A stretch of 64,000 nucleotides of DNA from Cohnella caldifontis (GTDB lineage: Bacteria; Bacillota; Bacilli; Paenibacillales; Paenibacillaceae): positions 1-64,000 of the forward strand of contig NZ_JAQZSJ010000003.1 of NCBI RefSeq assembly GCF_029360585.1, in the 5' to 3' direction. Below, one piece after another: positions 24,273-33,145 of the stretch. The notes beneath the pieces were generated by a model. That model was not told the DNA's origin and ran no database searches. It worked only from the letters and a program-made list of their open reading frames with translations. Every line of letters begins with the position of its first letter. Position 1 is the first letter of the stretch. Made by a program: the position numbers and the translations under genes.

Positions 24273-24811
24273 TTCCCGATCTCCCTTACCGCATGAATGT
24301 TTGAAATGCCTTTCTGAACAAACCGCTTTTTTTACGCACAAAAAAACAAGTGAACAAAACGCATCATCGCGTAACACACTTGTTTTAGATATAAATCAGA
24401 AATATTAAATGTCGCCGGCAACCGGGACACAGCTCTTGTTTAAGGAGGCTATTTAATATTCATATATATCGTTAACGGATCAGAGTCTATATAGCAAAAA
24501 ATCACTTTTACCACTCTTATTGACCGTTTTACAAGTTGTTGTGCGATGGTATGCACTGGTTATGGAACCAAACTTATAAAATTCGAGCTTTTACGCTCAA
24601 TCAATAAGGCAACCAAAGTTGCCAGTCGGCATCTGACCCGGCTGTCCGAATGGCCTTAACTTCCTTAGTGGATGTGGTCAAAAATGATTTGTTTACTAAG
24701 ATCCTCCATATATATTGAATATCATGACGAATGCAATCTCATAATATCACAAACTCCGATTATATCAATGAAAATATTTTTAACGATTTGTCGTCTATGG
24801 TCGAGTGCTCC
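24273..24811. other. Gene-free AT-rich region, possible structured leader
   Basis: No coding sequence is supported here. At 24605-24658 a compact fold is possible: hairpin GGCAAC-CAAA-GTTGCC, hairpin AGTCGG...CCGGCT, and an outer pairing TAAGGC...GCCTTA that competes with the first hairpin. Mutually exclusive stems of this sort can be a regulatory leader of the minus-strand polyamine operon or a small RNA. It does not match any riboswitch consensus I know. An AGGAGG-like sequence at 24440 is not followed by an open frame. Confidence 0.35.
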
Positions 24812-24854
24812 AATGTAAAAAATACTTGACACGATGGATGGTTAAATTTACATT
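24812..24854 (+). promoter_or_regulatory. Promoter flanked by an inverted repeat
   Basis: TTGACA (24826-24831), 17 bp, TACATT (24849-24854). AATGTAAA (24812-24819) and TTTACATT (24847-24854) are exact inverted repeats around it, suggesting a repressor site. It drives the gene at 24917. Confidence 0.6.
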
Positions 24855-24916
24855 TATCCATAGAACCCTTGCAATGAAATCGCGAGGTACAACGACCTCA
24901 AAAACGGAGTGAGAAA

Positions 24917-25552
24917 ATGAAACCATCCGCATCCGCTTTACTTCGCTTGGCCGGCTTATCCGCACTGTTGGCAGGCATCCTCTTCATCGTCATTCAGCCG
25001 CTCCATCCATCCGAAACCTTGTCTTCCGTCACCACCGGAAGATGGGCAGCCGTTCACGACTTAACGATCGCCATGTGCGTTTTCGGCGTCTTCGGGATCA
25101 TGGGGGTTTACGCCAGGCAAGTGAAAGAAGCAGGCTGGCTTGGCCTGATCGGCTTTCTCCTCATGATCTTATGGTTCGTGTTGACGTCAGCCGCTACCTT
25201 CGTAGAAGCGTTCGTCTTGCCGCTTCTCACCGCCGACGCACCCAAGTTCGTGGAAGGCTTCTTGGGACTTTCCAGCGGGGCCGGCAGCGAGATCGATCTC
25301 GGACCCCTCGCAGGGGCGGGCGTCCTATCGGCGGTATCCTATCTGCTCGGAGGCCTGCTGTTCGGCATCGCGTTGATCCGTGCCCGCATCCTATCCCGCT
25401 GGGCGGCCGGCCTGCTTGCCGTCGGAGCCGTCGCTTCGCTTGCGGCCGCGCTTCTCCCGCATGAACTCGGACGGATCATGGCGGTGCCGGTGGGCGCGGC
25501 ATTGGCTTGGCTGGGCTGCTCGCTCTGGTCGGAACGGAAAGGGAAAGCCTAA
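24917..25552 (+). CDS. Six-helix membrane protein
   Basis: A 211-aa protein with six hydrophobic segments (about residues 8-28, 45-66, 77-100, 135-157, 163-182 and 186-203). It resembles in layout the protein at 28547 (both begin with a helix of the form LSALLAGILFIVIQ or LLISGILTIVIQ). No enzyme motif is visible. GGAGTGAG precedes the ATG. It converges with the two-component operon. Possible roles as a membrane sensor partner or stress protein are guesses. Confidence 0.7.
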   Translation: MKPSASALLRLAGLSALLAGILFIVIQPLHPSETLSSVTTGRWAAVHDLTIAMCVFGVFGIMGVYARQVKEAGWLGLIGFLLMILWFVLTSAATFVEAFVLPLLTADAPKFVEGFLGLSSGAGSEIDLGPLAGAGVLSAVSYLLGGLLFGIALIRARILSRWAAGLLAVGAVASLAAALLPHELGRIMAVPVGAALAWLGCSLWSERKGKA

Positions 25553-25590
25553 GAACGCGCTTGTCCGGCCAAATGCCGGCTTTGAGCAGG

Positions 25591-26271
25591 TCAGCTTTCT
25601 CCCGGTTTTCTCCCCATGCCGGCTTCCCTCGCAATGAGGATGGCTTGCGTCCGGTCCACCGCCTGAAGCTTGTTCAGGATATTGGATACGTGATTTCGGA
25701 TCGTTTTCAACGTAAGCCCCAGCTTGCGGGAAATCTCCGCATTGGACAATCCCTGCGTAATCCAGCTCAAGACTTCGCGTTCGCGATCGGTCAGCTGGGG
25801 AAACAAGGCGTGATCGGCCGTCTTGCCCACGATGCTGTCGAAGTAGTACATCATTTTGCGGGCAATGGTCGGACTGAAGATGGCTTCCCCGCCGCCGACG
25901 GCGTTAATGGCACGGATGATTTCGTTTTTTTGCGCTCCTTTGAGCAGGTAGCCTCTTGCGCCGGCCCTCATGGCGGAAAAGACGGAGCTGTCATCGTCGA
26001 ACATCGTAAGCATCAGAACGCCGATGTGCGGGCTGACGCGGTTGATTACCCGCGTCGCCTCGATTCCGTTCAAGCCCGGCATGCTGACGTCCATGAGGAC
26101 GATGTCGGGCTGCAATGCTTCGGCAAGCCGCACGGCCTCTTCCCCGTTCGACGCGATGCCGACAACCTCCAGTTCCTCCACGGACTGCAGCGTGGCAACG
26201 AGCCCTTCGCAGAACATCGGATGATCGTCCGCCAGCAAAATCCGCAGCTTCTCATTGCCGTTCTCCTTCAT
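25591..26271 (-). CDS. NarL/LuxR-family response regulator
   Basis: A 226-aa response regulator: receiver (LRILLADDHPMFCEG; phospho-acceptor Asp in DIVLMDVSMPGLNG; TMFDDD; Lys in GYLLKGA) and a LuxR-type helix-turn-helix (LTDREREVLSWITQGLSNAEISRKLG, then TIRNHVSNILNKL). ATG 26271 overlaps the stop of the histidine kinase gene (ATGA), so the two are translationally coupled. A longer in-frame reading to 26487 is inside the kinase and unsupported. Likely targets are the TTCCCG-palindrome promoters at 28431 and 19798, since NarL-type proteins bind such 7-bp half-site palindromes. Confidence 0.92.
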   Translation of the reverse strand: MKENGNEKLRILLADDHPMFCEGLVATLQSVEELEVVGIASNGEEAVRLAEALQPDIVLMDVSMPGLNGIEATRVINRVSPHIGVLMLTMFDDDSSVFSAMRAGARGYLLKGAQKNEIIRAINAVGGGEAIFSPTIARKMMYYFDSIVGKTADHALFPQLTDREREVLSWITQGLSNAEISRKLGLTLKTIRNHVSNILNKLQAVDRTQAILIAREAGMGRKPGES

Positions 26272-28355
26272 CCCACGATCTCCTCTCTTCTGAAGGGCAG
26301 CATGACCGAAATCCGGGTGCCATGCCCCGGGCTGGAATCCAGCGCGCAGGTTCCGCCCAATTCCTCCGCTCGTTCGCGTAGCGAACGAATCCCGATGCCG
26401 GGCCTCAGCGTTTCCGGCAACCCTTTCCCATTGTCCGAAATCTCCAGGAGCAGTACGTCGTCTTGCAGCTGAAGCCGGACCTCGCAACTATCGGCCTCCG
26501 CATGTTTGACGACGTTGGTCAGCGCTTCTTGAACGATCCGATACGCCGCGACTTCCACGGCGGCGGACAGGGTGAGCCGCCGGTCAAAGCCGACCAGGTT
26601 GAACCGCAGGGACGAATCCTCGAATTGCAAAACCAGTTCCTTCAGCGCGAAGGTCAAGCCGAATTCGTCGAGGGCAGGCGGTCTCAGCGAGTAGACCAGC
26701 CGCCGGATATCGGTAATGGCTTTACGGGTAAGCGATTGAGCCGTCTCGAGCGATTTCTTCAGAGGCTCCGGCAGTTCGCCTTCATACAGTACCGCTTCAT
26801 CCAGCCGAAGCATGATGCTCGCCAGCGTGGAGCCGAGTCCGTCGTGCAAGTCCCGCCTGATCCTCCTGCGCTCTTCCTCGCGCGTCAGAATGATCTTCTC
26901 CCGCGACAGATGCAGCTCTTCCGTCAGCCGGATCGTTTGGACGGCGATGCTGATCTGGCGAACCAAGTCGTGCAACATATGGCGCCCGCCGGGCGGCAGC
27001 GTTTCGTGTACCCGCTCGATGCCGAGGATGAGCAAGCCTACCGTTTCGCCTTTGACATCCAGATGGATCGTGCTGATCTGCTCGGTGGGGGTCCCGAAGG
27101 AGGCCAGCGTGCGCGTGCCGTCACGGTCATGAATCTCGATCGCGGCGAAGGGGGCGCGCAAGGCGCGCGCAGCCGTCTCCACGATCGTCGGCAGCAGGTT
27201 GCGCTGCGTGAGCGAGTCTTCAAGGCGTTGCGACAGATTGGACAACATCCGGTAAGGCTCGTCCCGTTCCCCGAATACGAGATGGTTGACCGCTCTTTGG
27301 ACCCTTTGCCGCAGCGGCTGGAACATGACCGCCACCAGCCCGGTCACGATCAAGGCGCTGATCGCCGGCACTTGCCCCTGCAGGAAGAAGCCGAGTACGC
27401 CGACCAGCAAGGCGTAGGCCATGACGATCACGACGCTGAGAACGAAATAGACCAGCGTGCGGTTGAAGGCCGAGGACATATGACGGACCCGGCTTTCCAG
27501 CACGATGATGCCGATCGAGAAAGGGAGAAACAACAGGCCGGAGTAGAGGAGAACCAGATCGAGCATCTTGGCGATCCCGTTCGTGCCCGGCGTTTCCAGC
27601 GTGCCCAGCGTGCCCGCCAGGATATAGCAGCCCATCGCCCCCCAGAACCAACGGATTTGCCGTCGTTGATCCGGCGTTGCATGGTGGCGGTAACGATACC
27701 ATTGCACGTACATGACCAATAAGAGCATGACCGTCACATAGGCCATTCGCGCATTGGGGGGCAAGTACTGGATGTTCACGTACCGAAAGACCGGGGGAAG
27801 CGGCAGCATCAAGATCGCCGTTTCGAAAAACCAGACGGCCGCGGGAATGAAGGTCCACCGGGGAATGAACCGCCCGAACGGCAGCAGGAACAGGAAGGAA
27901 ATATAGACGGATCCCACGGTATCGAGAACCATGAACCATTTCAAGAGGAAGGCGAACTTGTCCGAGGAGGCCAGCAGCGCTTCATCCGCGCTGAAGTAGG
28001 TGCCGCAAACGATCAGCAGCAGGGAGGCGACGACGCAGTATGGGTCCTTCCAGCCGTAACGGTACAGGAGGAATCCGATGGCGTAGGCCGAGATGCACTG
28101 CATGGCCAGCAGGATGACGGTCAAGCTCCCGTACAAGTCCGGACTGATGCCGACGGAAGCCAGATCCGTCATTTGACCCCGGTTCATCGTTAAAAAGCTG
28201 GCGCACCGAGTTCCTTCGCAGGCGTTCTCGTAAACGCCGATGCCCAGACCGTGAGTGATGAAGGAGAGGAAGACGGACACGGCTGCCGCGACCCACCACA
28301 ACGCATGCAGACCGGCACGTCCCCCGAGCCGCACGCGATTCAGAACACTCTCCAT
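26268..28355 (-). CDS. Membrane sensor histidine kinase (HisKA_3, ComP-like)
   Basis: A 695-aa kinase. Residues 1-345 contain about ten membrane helices with a short extracellular loop carrying two Cys (YENACEGTRCASF). A GAF-like domain follows at about 370-480. The HisKA_3 phosphorylation motif is RRRIRRDLHDGLGSTLAS with the acceptor His, and an HATPase_c domain ends the protein (EALTNVVKHAEAD, ISDNGKGLP, GIGIRSLRERAEELGG). The many-helix N-terminus resembles ComP/LiaS-type sensors that detect peptides or envelope state. It is divergent from the membrane protein at 28547 and coupled to the response regulator. Confidence 0.92.
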   Translation of the reverse strand: MESVLNRVRLGGRAGLHALWWVAAAVSVFLSFITHGLGIGVYENACEGTRCASFLTMNRGQMTDLASVGISPDLYGSLTVILLAMQCISAYAIGFLLYRYGWKDPYCVVASLLLIVCGTYFSADEALLASSDKFAFLLKWFMVLDTVGSVYISFLFLLPFGRFIPRWTFIPAAVWFFETAILMLPLPPVFRYVNIQYLPPNARMAYVTVMLLLVMYVQWYRYRHHATPDQRRQIRWFWGAMGCYILAGTLGTLETPGTNGIAKMLDLVLLYSGLLFLPFSIGIIVLESRVRHMSSAFNRTLVYFVLSVVIVMAYALLVGVLGFFLQGQVPAISALIVTGLVAVMFQPLRQRVQRAVNHLVFGERDEPYRMLSNLSQRLEDSLTQRNLLPTIVETAARALRAPFAAIEIHDRDGTRTLASFGTPTEQISTIHLDVKGETVGLLILGIERVHETLPPGGRHMLHDLVRQISIAVQTIRLTEELHLSREKIILTREEERRRIRRDLHDGLGSTLASIMLRLDEAVLYEGELPEPLKKSLETAQSLTRKAITDIRRLVYSLRPPALDEFGLTFALKELVLQFEDSSLRFNLVGFDRRLTLSAAVEVAAYRIVQEALTNVVKHAEADSCEVRLQLQDDVLLLEISDNGKGLPETLRPGIGIRSLRERAEELGGTCALDSSPGHGTRISVMLPFRREEIVG

Positions 28356-28430
28356 GAAGGGATCCTCTCATCCGACGGATATCTACCGGAAGTATAGCAT
28401 GCCTTTGGTCCCGGCTGCGTGGGAATTTTG

Positions 28431-28498
28431 TTCCCGGCGAACTTCCCGATACGTCGGGAACAAGGGCCTTGCCTGCGGGAAAGAACGGTTCTTACGAT
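28431..28498 (+). promoter_or_regulatory. Promoter with TTCCCG repeat and palindrome (copy B)
   Basis: TTCCCGGC at 28431; 12 bp on, the perfect palindrome TTCCCGA-TACG-TCGGGAA (28443-28460); 8 bases; TTGCCT (28469-28474); 18-bp spacer; TACGAT (28493-28498). The layout equals 19798-19865. GGGAATTTTGTTCCC overlaps the first half-site, so a further dimer may bind, perhaps also serving the divergent kinase gene. Confidence 0.78.
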
Positions 28499-28546
28499 AG
28501 TGAAAGTGCAAGGCCATACTCGGTTTAGAAGGGTGTTGAGGAGATC

Positions 28547-29218
28547 GTGATTCCGGTGCCCGACCGATTCTTTCGCTTCTGCGGTTGGATGTTGCTGATT
28601 TCCGGCATTTTGACGATCGTGATTCAATTCGTTCATCTGGAAGACGTGCCGTCCGGCATGGAGCAGATGGATTACTTCGTGGATGTGGCGGTCTGGACCC
28701 ATATCGGGTTGGTCCTCGCGTTCGCCATGTTTCTGATGGGGTTCGTCGGGCTCTATTTGAGGCAAGCGGCAGGATTGAAATGGTGGGGATGGCTGAGTTT
28801 CGTGTGCTTCTTTCTCTTTTTCACGCTGGACGGGACCCACTCTCCGATCCAAATTTTCGGATACCCGGTCATATACGAACGGATCCAGAACGCGGAACAG
28901 CTGCAAGCCGCGAACGATCTGGCGATGAAAATCGGATCGATTGGGCCGGGCTTCGCCATGATGACGGCCCTGTTTCCGCTCATCTTGCTGGGTACGCTGC
29001 TGATGGGGATCTCGATGCTGCGGGCGAAGATTTTATCCCAATGGCCGGCCGTCGCGATGCTCGTATCGACCGTGTTCATCTTTATTCCTTACACGCCGGA
29101 AACCAAATATTTGGCGGGTTTATTTCCTTATCTCATTTTTGCCTGGTACGGGTGGATTCTGGCTTTCGAGAAAAGAGAAGGCGCCTACCCCGACCGGGCG
29201 GAAACGGGACATTTATGA
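28547..29218 (+). CDS. Six-helix membrane protein beside the two-component system
   Basis: A 223-aa protein with six hydrophobic segments; it starts IPVPDRFFRFCGWMLLISGI and includes an extracytoplasmic stretch DGTHSPIQIFGYPVIYERIQ. It resembles the protein at 24917 in length and topology, and together the two flank the kinase and regulator genes. GTG 28547 has GAGGAG 5 bp upstream. Its promoter carries the presumed response-regulator palindrome, so it is probably the main target of the adjacent system. Function unknown. Confidence 0.75.
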   Translation: MIPVPDRFFRFCGWMLLISGILTIVIQFVHLEDVPSGMEQMDYFVDVAVWTHIGLVLAFAMFLMGFVGLYLRQAAGLKWWGWLSFVCFFLFFTLDGTHSPIQIFGYPVIYERIQNAEQLQAANDLAMKIGSIGPGFAMMTALFPLILLGTLLMGISMLRAKILSQWPAVAMLVSTVFIFIPYTPETKYLAGLFPYLIFAWYGWILAFEKREGAYPDRAETGHL

Positions 29219-29227
29219 GCGGAGGGG

Positions 29228-29262
29228 CTCAGACCCATGTCCTTGCGGAAGGGTCTGAGTTT
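29228..29262 (+). terminator. Rho-independent terminator
   Basis: CTCAGACCC and GGGTCTGAG form a perfect 9-bp stem with a 14-base loop, followed by TTTAT. Lies between the convergent genes at 28547 and 29280. Confidence 0.7.
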
Positions 29263-29279
29263 ATCGGCGCTCTAGACGA

Positions 29280-30665
29280 CTAGCGTCCGCGCCGGCCAAG
29301 AGCGGCCAGCGACAGCGCGCCGCCGGCCAGCAGCGCGGCCGAAGCGACGTACAGCGCCGCGTGCATCCCGGCGACGAACGAGCCGCTCGAGCCGGCGATC
29401 GTGCCGAGCAGCGCGACGCCGAGCACGGCGCCGAGCTGGCGGCTGGCGTTGAGCGCGCCAGAGGCGATGCCGGCCTGTTCTTTGGGCGCGGACGAGGCGA
29501 CTGCGGCGACCAGCGAGGGGATGGCGAAGGAGATGCCGAAGCCGGCCAATAGCTGCGCGATCAAGGCGACGGCATAGGAACTGTCCTCTCCCGCCCAGAG
29601 CAAGACCAGCGTGCCTGCGGCAAGCAGGGCAAAGCCGATAGCGGCCGGAATTCGGGCGCCGATCCGGCCGACAAGCCTCCCCGTCAGCATCGGGTTGAAG
29701 GCCGGCGGAAGCATAAACGGCAGGAACGCAAGACCGGCGGTGAACGCCGAGTAGCCGAGCGTTTGCTGAAAGTACAGCGACAGCAGAAACAGCAGGCCGG
29801 AGAAAGCGAAATTCACCGCGAACCCCGCCGCGATCCCCGTGGAGAAATCGGATACGCGGAACAGGCCGAGCGGCAGCATCGGCGACTTGCCGCGCGCTTC
29901 GAACCGCACGAACAGCGCCGCGCCGAGCGCAGCGGCGACAAAAGCGGCGGCAACCTGCGGAGCGGACCAGCCGACCACACCGCCCTGTACCAAGCCGAAT
30001 GTAAGCGCGCCGGCGGCGACGATCGCGGATAGCTGGCCGCCGGTGTCGAAACTCGCTTCCAGGCGGCGGGACGTCTCCTGCGTTCCCGCTGCGGCAATGG
30101 CAATGCTCGCGAGCGCGATAGGTACGTTCAGCAGGAAAATGCTGCGCCAGCCGAACGAGTCGACGAGCACGCCGCCGACGATCGGGCCGGCCGCCATCGC
30201 GATGCCGGATACGGAAGCCCAGACGCCGAGCGCGCGGGCGCGGGCGGCCGGATTCGGGTAGGCATGCGTCAACAAGGCCATGGAAGCCGGCAGCAGCGCC
30301 GCGCCGCCCACCCCGAGAAATGCCCGCGCGGCGATCAGCACGACGAGCGTAGAGGCAGACGCCGATAGAACGGAAGCGGCGAGAAAGACGGCGAGTCCAG
30401 CGATGAACATCCGCTTGGCGCCGAAGCGATCGGCCAGCGAGCCTGCCGCCAGCAGCAAGCAGGCATATACGACCGTGTAAGCGCCCGAGACCCACTGCAT
30501 GCCGGCGAATCCGCCGCCCAAATCGTGCCGGATCGCCGGGAGGGCGACGTTCAACACCGTCATGTCGAGCAGCACGATAAAATAGCCGAGCGACAGCCCG
30601 AGCAACAGGAAAGCGTTCGATTTGCCTTTCGTTGCATACGGCCGCGAGAGGGAAGTTGGATTCAT
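29280..30665 (-). CDS. DHA2-type MFS drug exporter
   Basis: A 461-aa exporter with about fourteen membrane helices. Typical EmrB/QacA features: FIVLLDMTVLNVALPAI in helix 1, the loop GSLADRFGAKRMFIAG, ARAFLGVGGAALLPASMALLTHAYPNPAARARALG, and motif C GIAMAAGPIVGGVLVD in helix 5. It would pump lipophilic or cationic compounds out with protons. The longer arginine-rich frame on the same strand is a shadow of this GC-rich gene. It is divergent from a helix-turn-helix regulator gene that is broken here, so the exporter may be expressed without control. Confidence 0.9.
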   Translation of the reverse strand: MNPTSLSRPYATKGKSNAFLLLGLSLGYFIVLLDMTVLNVALPAIRHDLGGGFAGMQWVSGAYTVVYACLLLAAGSLADRFGAKRMFIAGLAVFLAASVLSASASTLVVLIAARAFLGVGGAALLPASMALLTHAYPNPAARARALGVWASVSGIAMAAGPIVGGVLVDSFGWRSIFLLNVPIALASIAIAAAGTQETSRRLEASFDTGGQLSAIVAAGALTFGLVQGGVVGWSAPQVAAAFVAAALGAALFVRFEARGKSPMLPLGLFRVSDFSTGIAAGFAVNFAFSGLLFLLSLYFQQTLGYSAFTAGLAFLPFMLPPAFNPMLTGRLVGRIGARIPAAIGFALLAAGTLVLLWAGEDSSYAVALIAQLLAGFGISFAIPSLVAAVASSAPKEQAGIASGALNASRQLGAVLGVALLGTIAGSSGSFVAGMHAALYVASAALLAGGALSLAALGRRGR

Positions 30666-30794
30666 GCGACATCACCCCGTTATCCCAAAATGGGAATTTT
30701 CGTTACGCTTCCGTAGTGTACAATGGAAAAAAGCGCATAACGAGATGAGGGTTTATCCTGGGACAGATACTCTTAGGATAGGAAGGATGTACGC

Positions 30795-31659
30795 ATGGAA
30801 CAAACGAAGAACAGTAGGCTGACGGAGCTGGCCCAATTTTTGCGCGGCCGCCGCGAACGTCTGACACCGGAGCTCGTCGGCTTGCCGGAAGGCGGCAGGC
30901 GGCGCACGCCCGGGCTCAGGCGCGAAGAGGTCGCCTCTTTGGCCGGCGTGAGCGTCGACTGGTATACGAGGTTGGGACATCCAGGTGTCGACGCAGGTGC
31001 TGGACAACATCGCGCGCGCGCTGCGGCTCAGCGCCAATGACCGCAGGCACCTCTTTCATCTGGCGCTCCGGCAAGAACCGCTCGAATCGCGAACGCCCCA
31101 GCCGACCGTGTCTCCGGCGTTGCGGCGTTTCCTCGACATGCAAGAGCCGGCTCCCGCATTCGTGGTCGACCCCACGATTACGGTGATCGCCTGGAACAAG
31201 GCCGCTGCCGCCATTTACGGCGATTACGCGGCGATGTCGGAGCTGGAACGGAACTCGGTATGGCGAACGTTTACGTCGCCCTACATCCGCGAATTGCAGA
31301 GAGAAGGTTGGGAGGAACATGCCAAGCGGCAGCTGGCGCGTTTCCGCGCCGGGTACGGCCGGTTCGTAGGCGACCCGTGGTGGACGGAGCGGATTCGCGA
31401 GTTGACCCGCATCAGCCCGGAATTCCGGCAATGGTGGCCGGATCAGAACGTGCTTTACTCGCCGGAAGGCCGGAAACTCATCTATCACCCCGTCGCGGGC
31501 AAGCTGGCATTTGAGAATGTGTCGTTTCAAGCGAGCGAGAGCCCGGATCTGCAAATCAAAGTGAGCACGCCTCTGGCCGAGTACGACACGGCGAATAAGA
31601 TTCGCCGGCTGATCGCGGAACAAGTCGCGGCAGCGGGGAGGGTCAACCGCCAAGCATAA
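30795..31659 (+). pseudogene. Frameshifted XRE/MmyB-type regulator gene
   Basis: The first frame (from ATG 30795) gives an HTH start: RLTELAQFLRGRRERLTPEL, RRTPGLRREEVASLAGVSV, DWYTRL. The second frame picks up at about 30975 with DIQVSTQVLDNIARALRLSANDR and runs to 31659 as an MmyB-like ligand-binding domain (AFVVDPTITVIAWNKAAAAI, NSVWRTFT, HPVAGKLAFE). In intact relatives the join reads RLEQGRDIQVS, so about 11 bases encoding EQGR are missing at about 30974. The two parts together would be a normal protein of about 290 aa. It is divergent from the DHA2 exporter and presumably was its regulator. A sequencing error is possible. Confidence 0.75.
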
Positions 31660-31699
31660 AGCGAATGAGCGAAAACGCCTGCCAAGATACGGGCGGTCT

Positions 31700-32965
31700 T
31701 CAATTTGACGGCGGCCGTCGAGGCATCACCGCGAATCCCTGTGACTTCCGTGATTTCAAAACGGTTATCAACTGGTTTTGCAGGGAAGCTTGACAGGTTA
31801 CCTCGATCACGACCTCGCTTTTGCGGCCTGAGGAAACTTTTATTTTTTTCTGCTTATTGAACGCCAATTCGATGAGCAGCCCCAAGATGAAACCTGCCGC
31901 AAAGCCGATCAGTCCCCAAATGACGGGTCCCCAGTACAAGACGAACCCATAGATCGCTCCCAGGACCGCCAAAATGGTTCCGCCCATCATGGCTCCATCC
32001 AGCATGCTTCTGCCGTCGACCCGATGGATCGTGTCGAGGATATGGGTTTGGGAATCGAGGTTCTCCAGAGGCAGCGCCACGATATCCTGCGGCGGCACGC
32101 CCAGCTTCTCGATCTCATGGATCGCCATCTCCACGAAGGGCGAATGGTCGAAAGTGGCGAGGATTTGTACCGTATGGCTTTCGGCTGCGTTCCGGTGTCC
32201 CAAGTTTTCGGCCCTCACTCTCAGGAATCGGATTTGTTCGATATCGAATAAGGTATTATTCTCCGTTACGGATACATAAGCCTGATAAATGGCGAAGCCG
32301 TACATGGAAGGCAGGAAAAGAAACCACTGCCAGTCGACGATTTCCGTCGCGCGGTTAAAATCCCCAAGGAACGAATAGAGCCAGGTACGAACCGCCACGG
32401 CCTTATAGCAAACCGCGATCCACCAAGCCAAAACAAAGGCGCCGACAACCGTGCTGCCTCCGTATAGTTGCCCCAGGCCAGGCGAGAAGACGGACCAAAG
32501 CGCACCCACCCAGGGATTTTTTTTGTCCAGGGTCACGACTTCGAAAAAGTTGATATCCGAAGGGGTGATCGGCGCATCTTCGATTTCGGAAAGAATGTGG
32601 TTTTTTTTGATCTCCACCGCGCAGCGGTAACTGTCCCAGATGCAATATACATATACGGCAATATAGAGCAGGGCCCAGTCCTGGTTGAGTTGAGCCTTCG
32701 CCTCCTCGAACCTGCCGAGAAAAGAGAAGGCGATCGCCACGTTGAGATGGGACAGATTGTTGACCACGAGTTCCCAAATAATCAGAATGAAACCATGCAG
32801 GAACTTCCCGATATACATGTGTCCGAACCCCGGAAAACAAACGGACCATAAGGCGGTAACCCAAGGCGTGCGGGGATAGACGGAATTAATCCCGAAAACG
32901 GAGATCTGCCCTTTGGAATAGCGGGGTTTGACGTTAGCGGACTGGAAATGCTTCGGCTTCGGCAT
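31700..32965 (-). CDS. Membrane protein with duplicated TM2-like module
   Basis: A 421-aa protein. Two related segments, TPWVTALWSVCFPGFGHMYI near residue 33 and NPWVGALWSVFSPGLGQLYG near 150, each begin a pair of membrane helices. The PG(F/L)G..Y pattern recalls TM2-type modules. Residues about 260-320 are a soluble alpha/beta part (SHTVQILATFDHSPFVEMAI), then a glycine-rich two-helix hairpin resembling a GlsB or DUF1269-like stretch (GAMMGGTILAVLGAI) and a basic tail (KQKKIKVSSGRKSEVVIEVT). Overall function unknown. AGGAG lies 9 bp before the ATG. It stands alone. Confidence 0.7.
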   Translation of the reverse strand: MPKPKHFQSANVKPRYSKGQISVFGINSVYPRTPWVTALWSVCFPGFGHMYIGKFLHGFILIIWELVVNNLSHLNVAIAFSFLGRFEEAKAQLNQDWALLYIAVYVYCIWDSYRCAVEIKKNHILSEIEDAPITPSDINFFEVVTLDKKNPWVGALWSVFSPGLGQLYGGSTVVGAFVLAWWIAVCYKAVAVRTWLYSFLGDFNRATEIVDWQWFLFLPSMYGFAIYQAYVSVTENNTLFDIEQIRFLRVRAENLGHRNAAESHTVQILATFDHSPFVEMAIHEIEKLGVPPQDIVALPLENLDSQTHILDTIHRVDGRSMLDGAMMGGTILAVLGAIYGFVLYWGPVIWGLIGFAAGFILGLLIELAFNKQKKIKVSSGRKSEVVIEVTCQASLQNQLITVLKSRKSQGFAVMPRRPPSN

Positions 32966-33145
32966 AGGGTAACGACTCCTGCATTTTACTATCTCCGCCT
33001 AACATAACCATTAAATTCCTGAAATATCCAAGCTGAGCGCAAGTACGCATGAAGTTGAAAGTTTAGTACAATGGATACGAGCAGAATGAAATCGCTTTCC
33101 CCCACGCGGATTTACCACAATACTGAGGATAGGGGTAATCGTGAA

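Noticed and set aside
24541-24720. Known riboswitch (SAM, TPP, c-di-GMP, lysine, cobalamin, T-box)
   Set aside because: None of the conserved cores of these classes is present.
29272-30675. 467-aa arginine-rich minus-strand frame over the DHA2 exporter
   Set aside because: It is a same-strand frameshifted shadow of the exporter gene; the exporter frame has clear membrane helices and MFS motifs.
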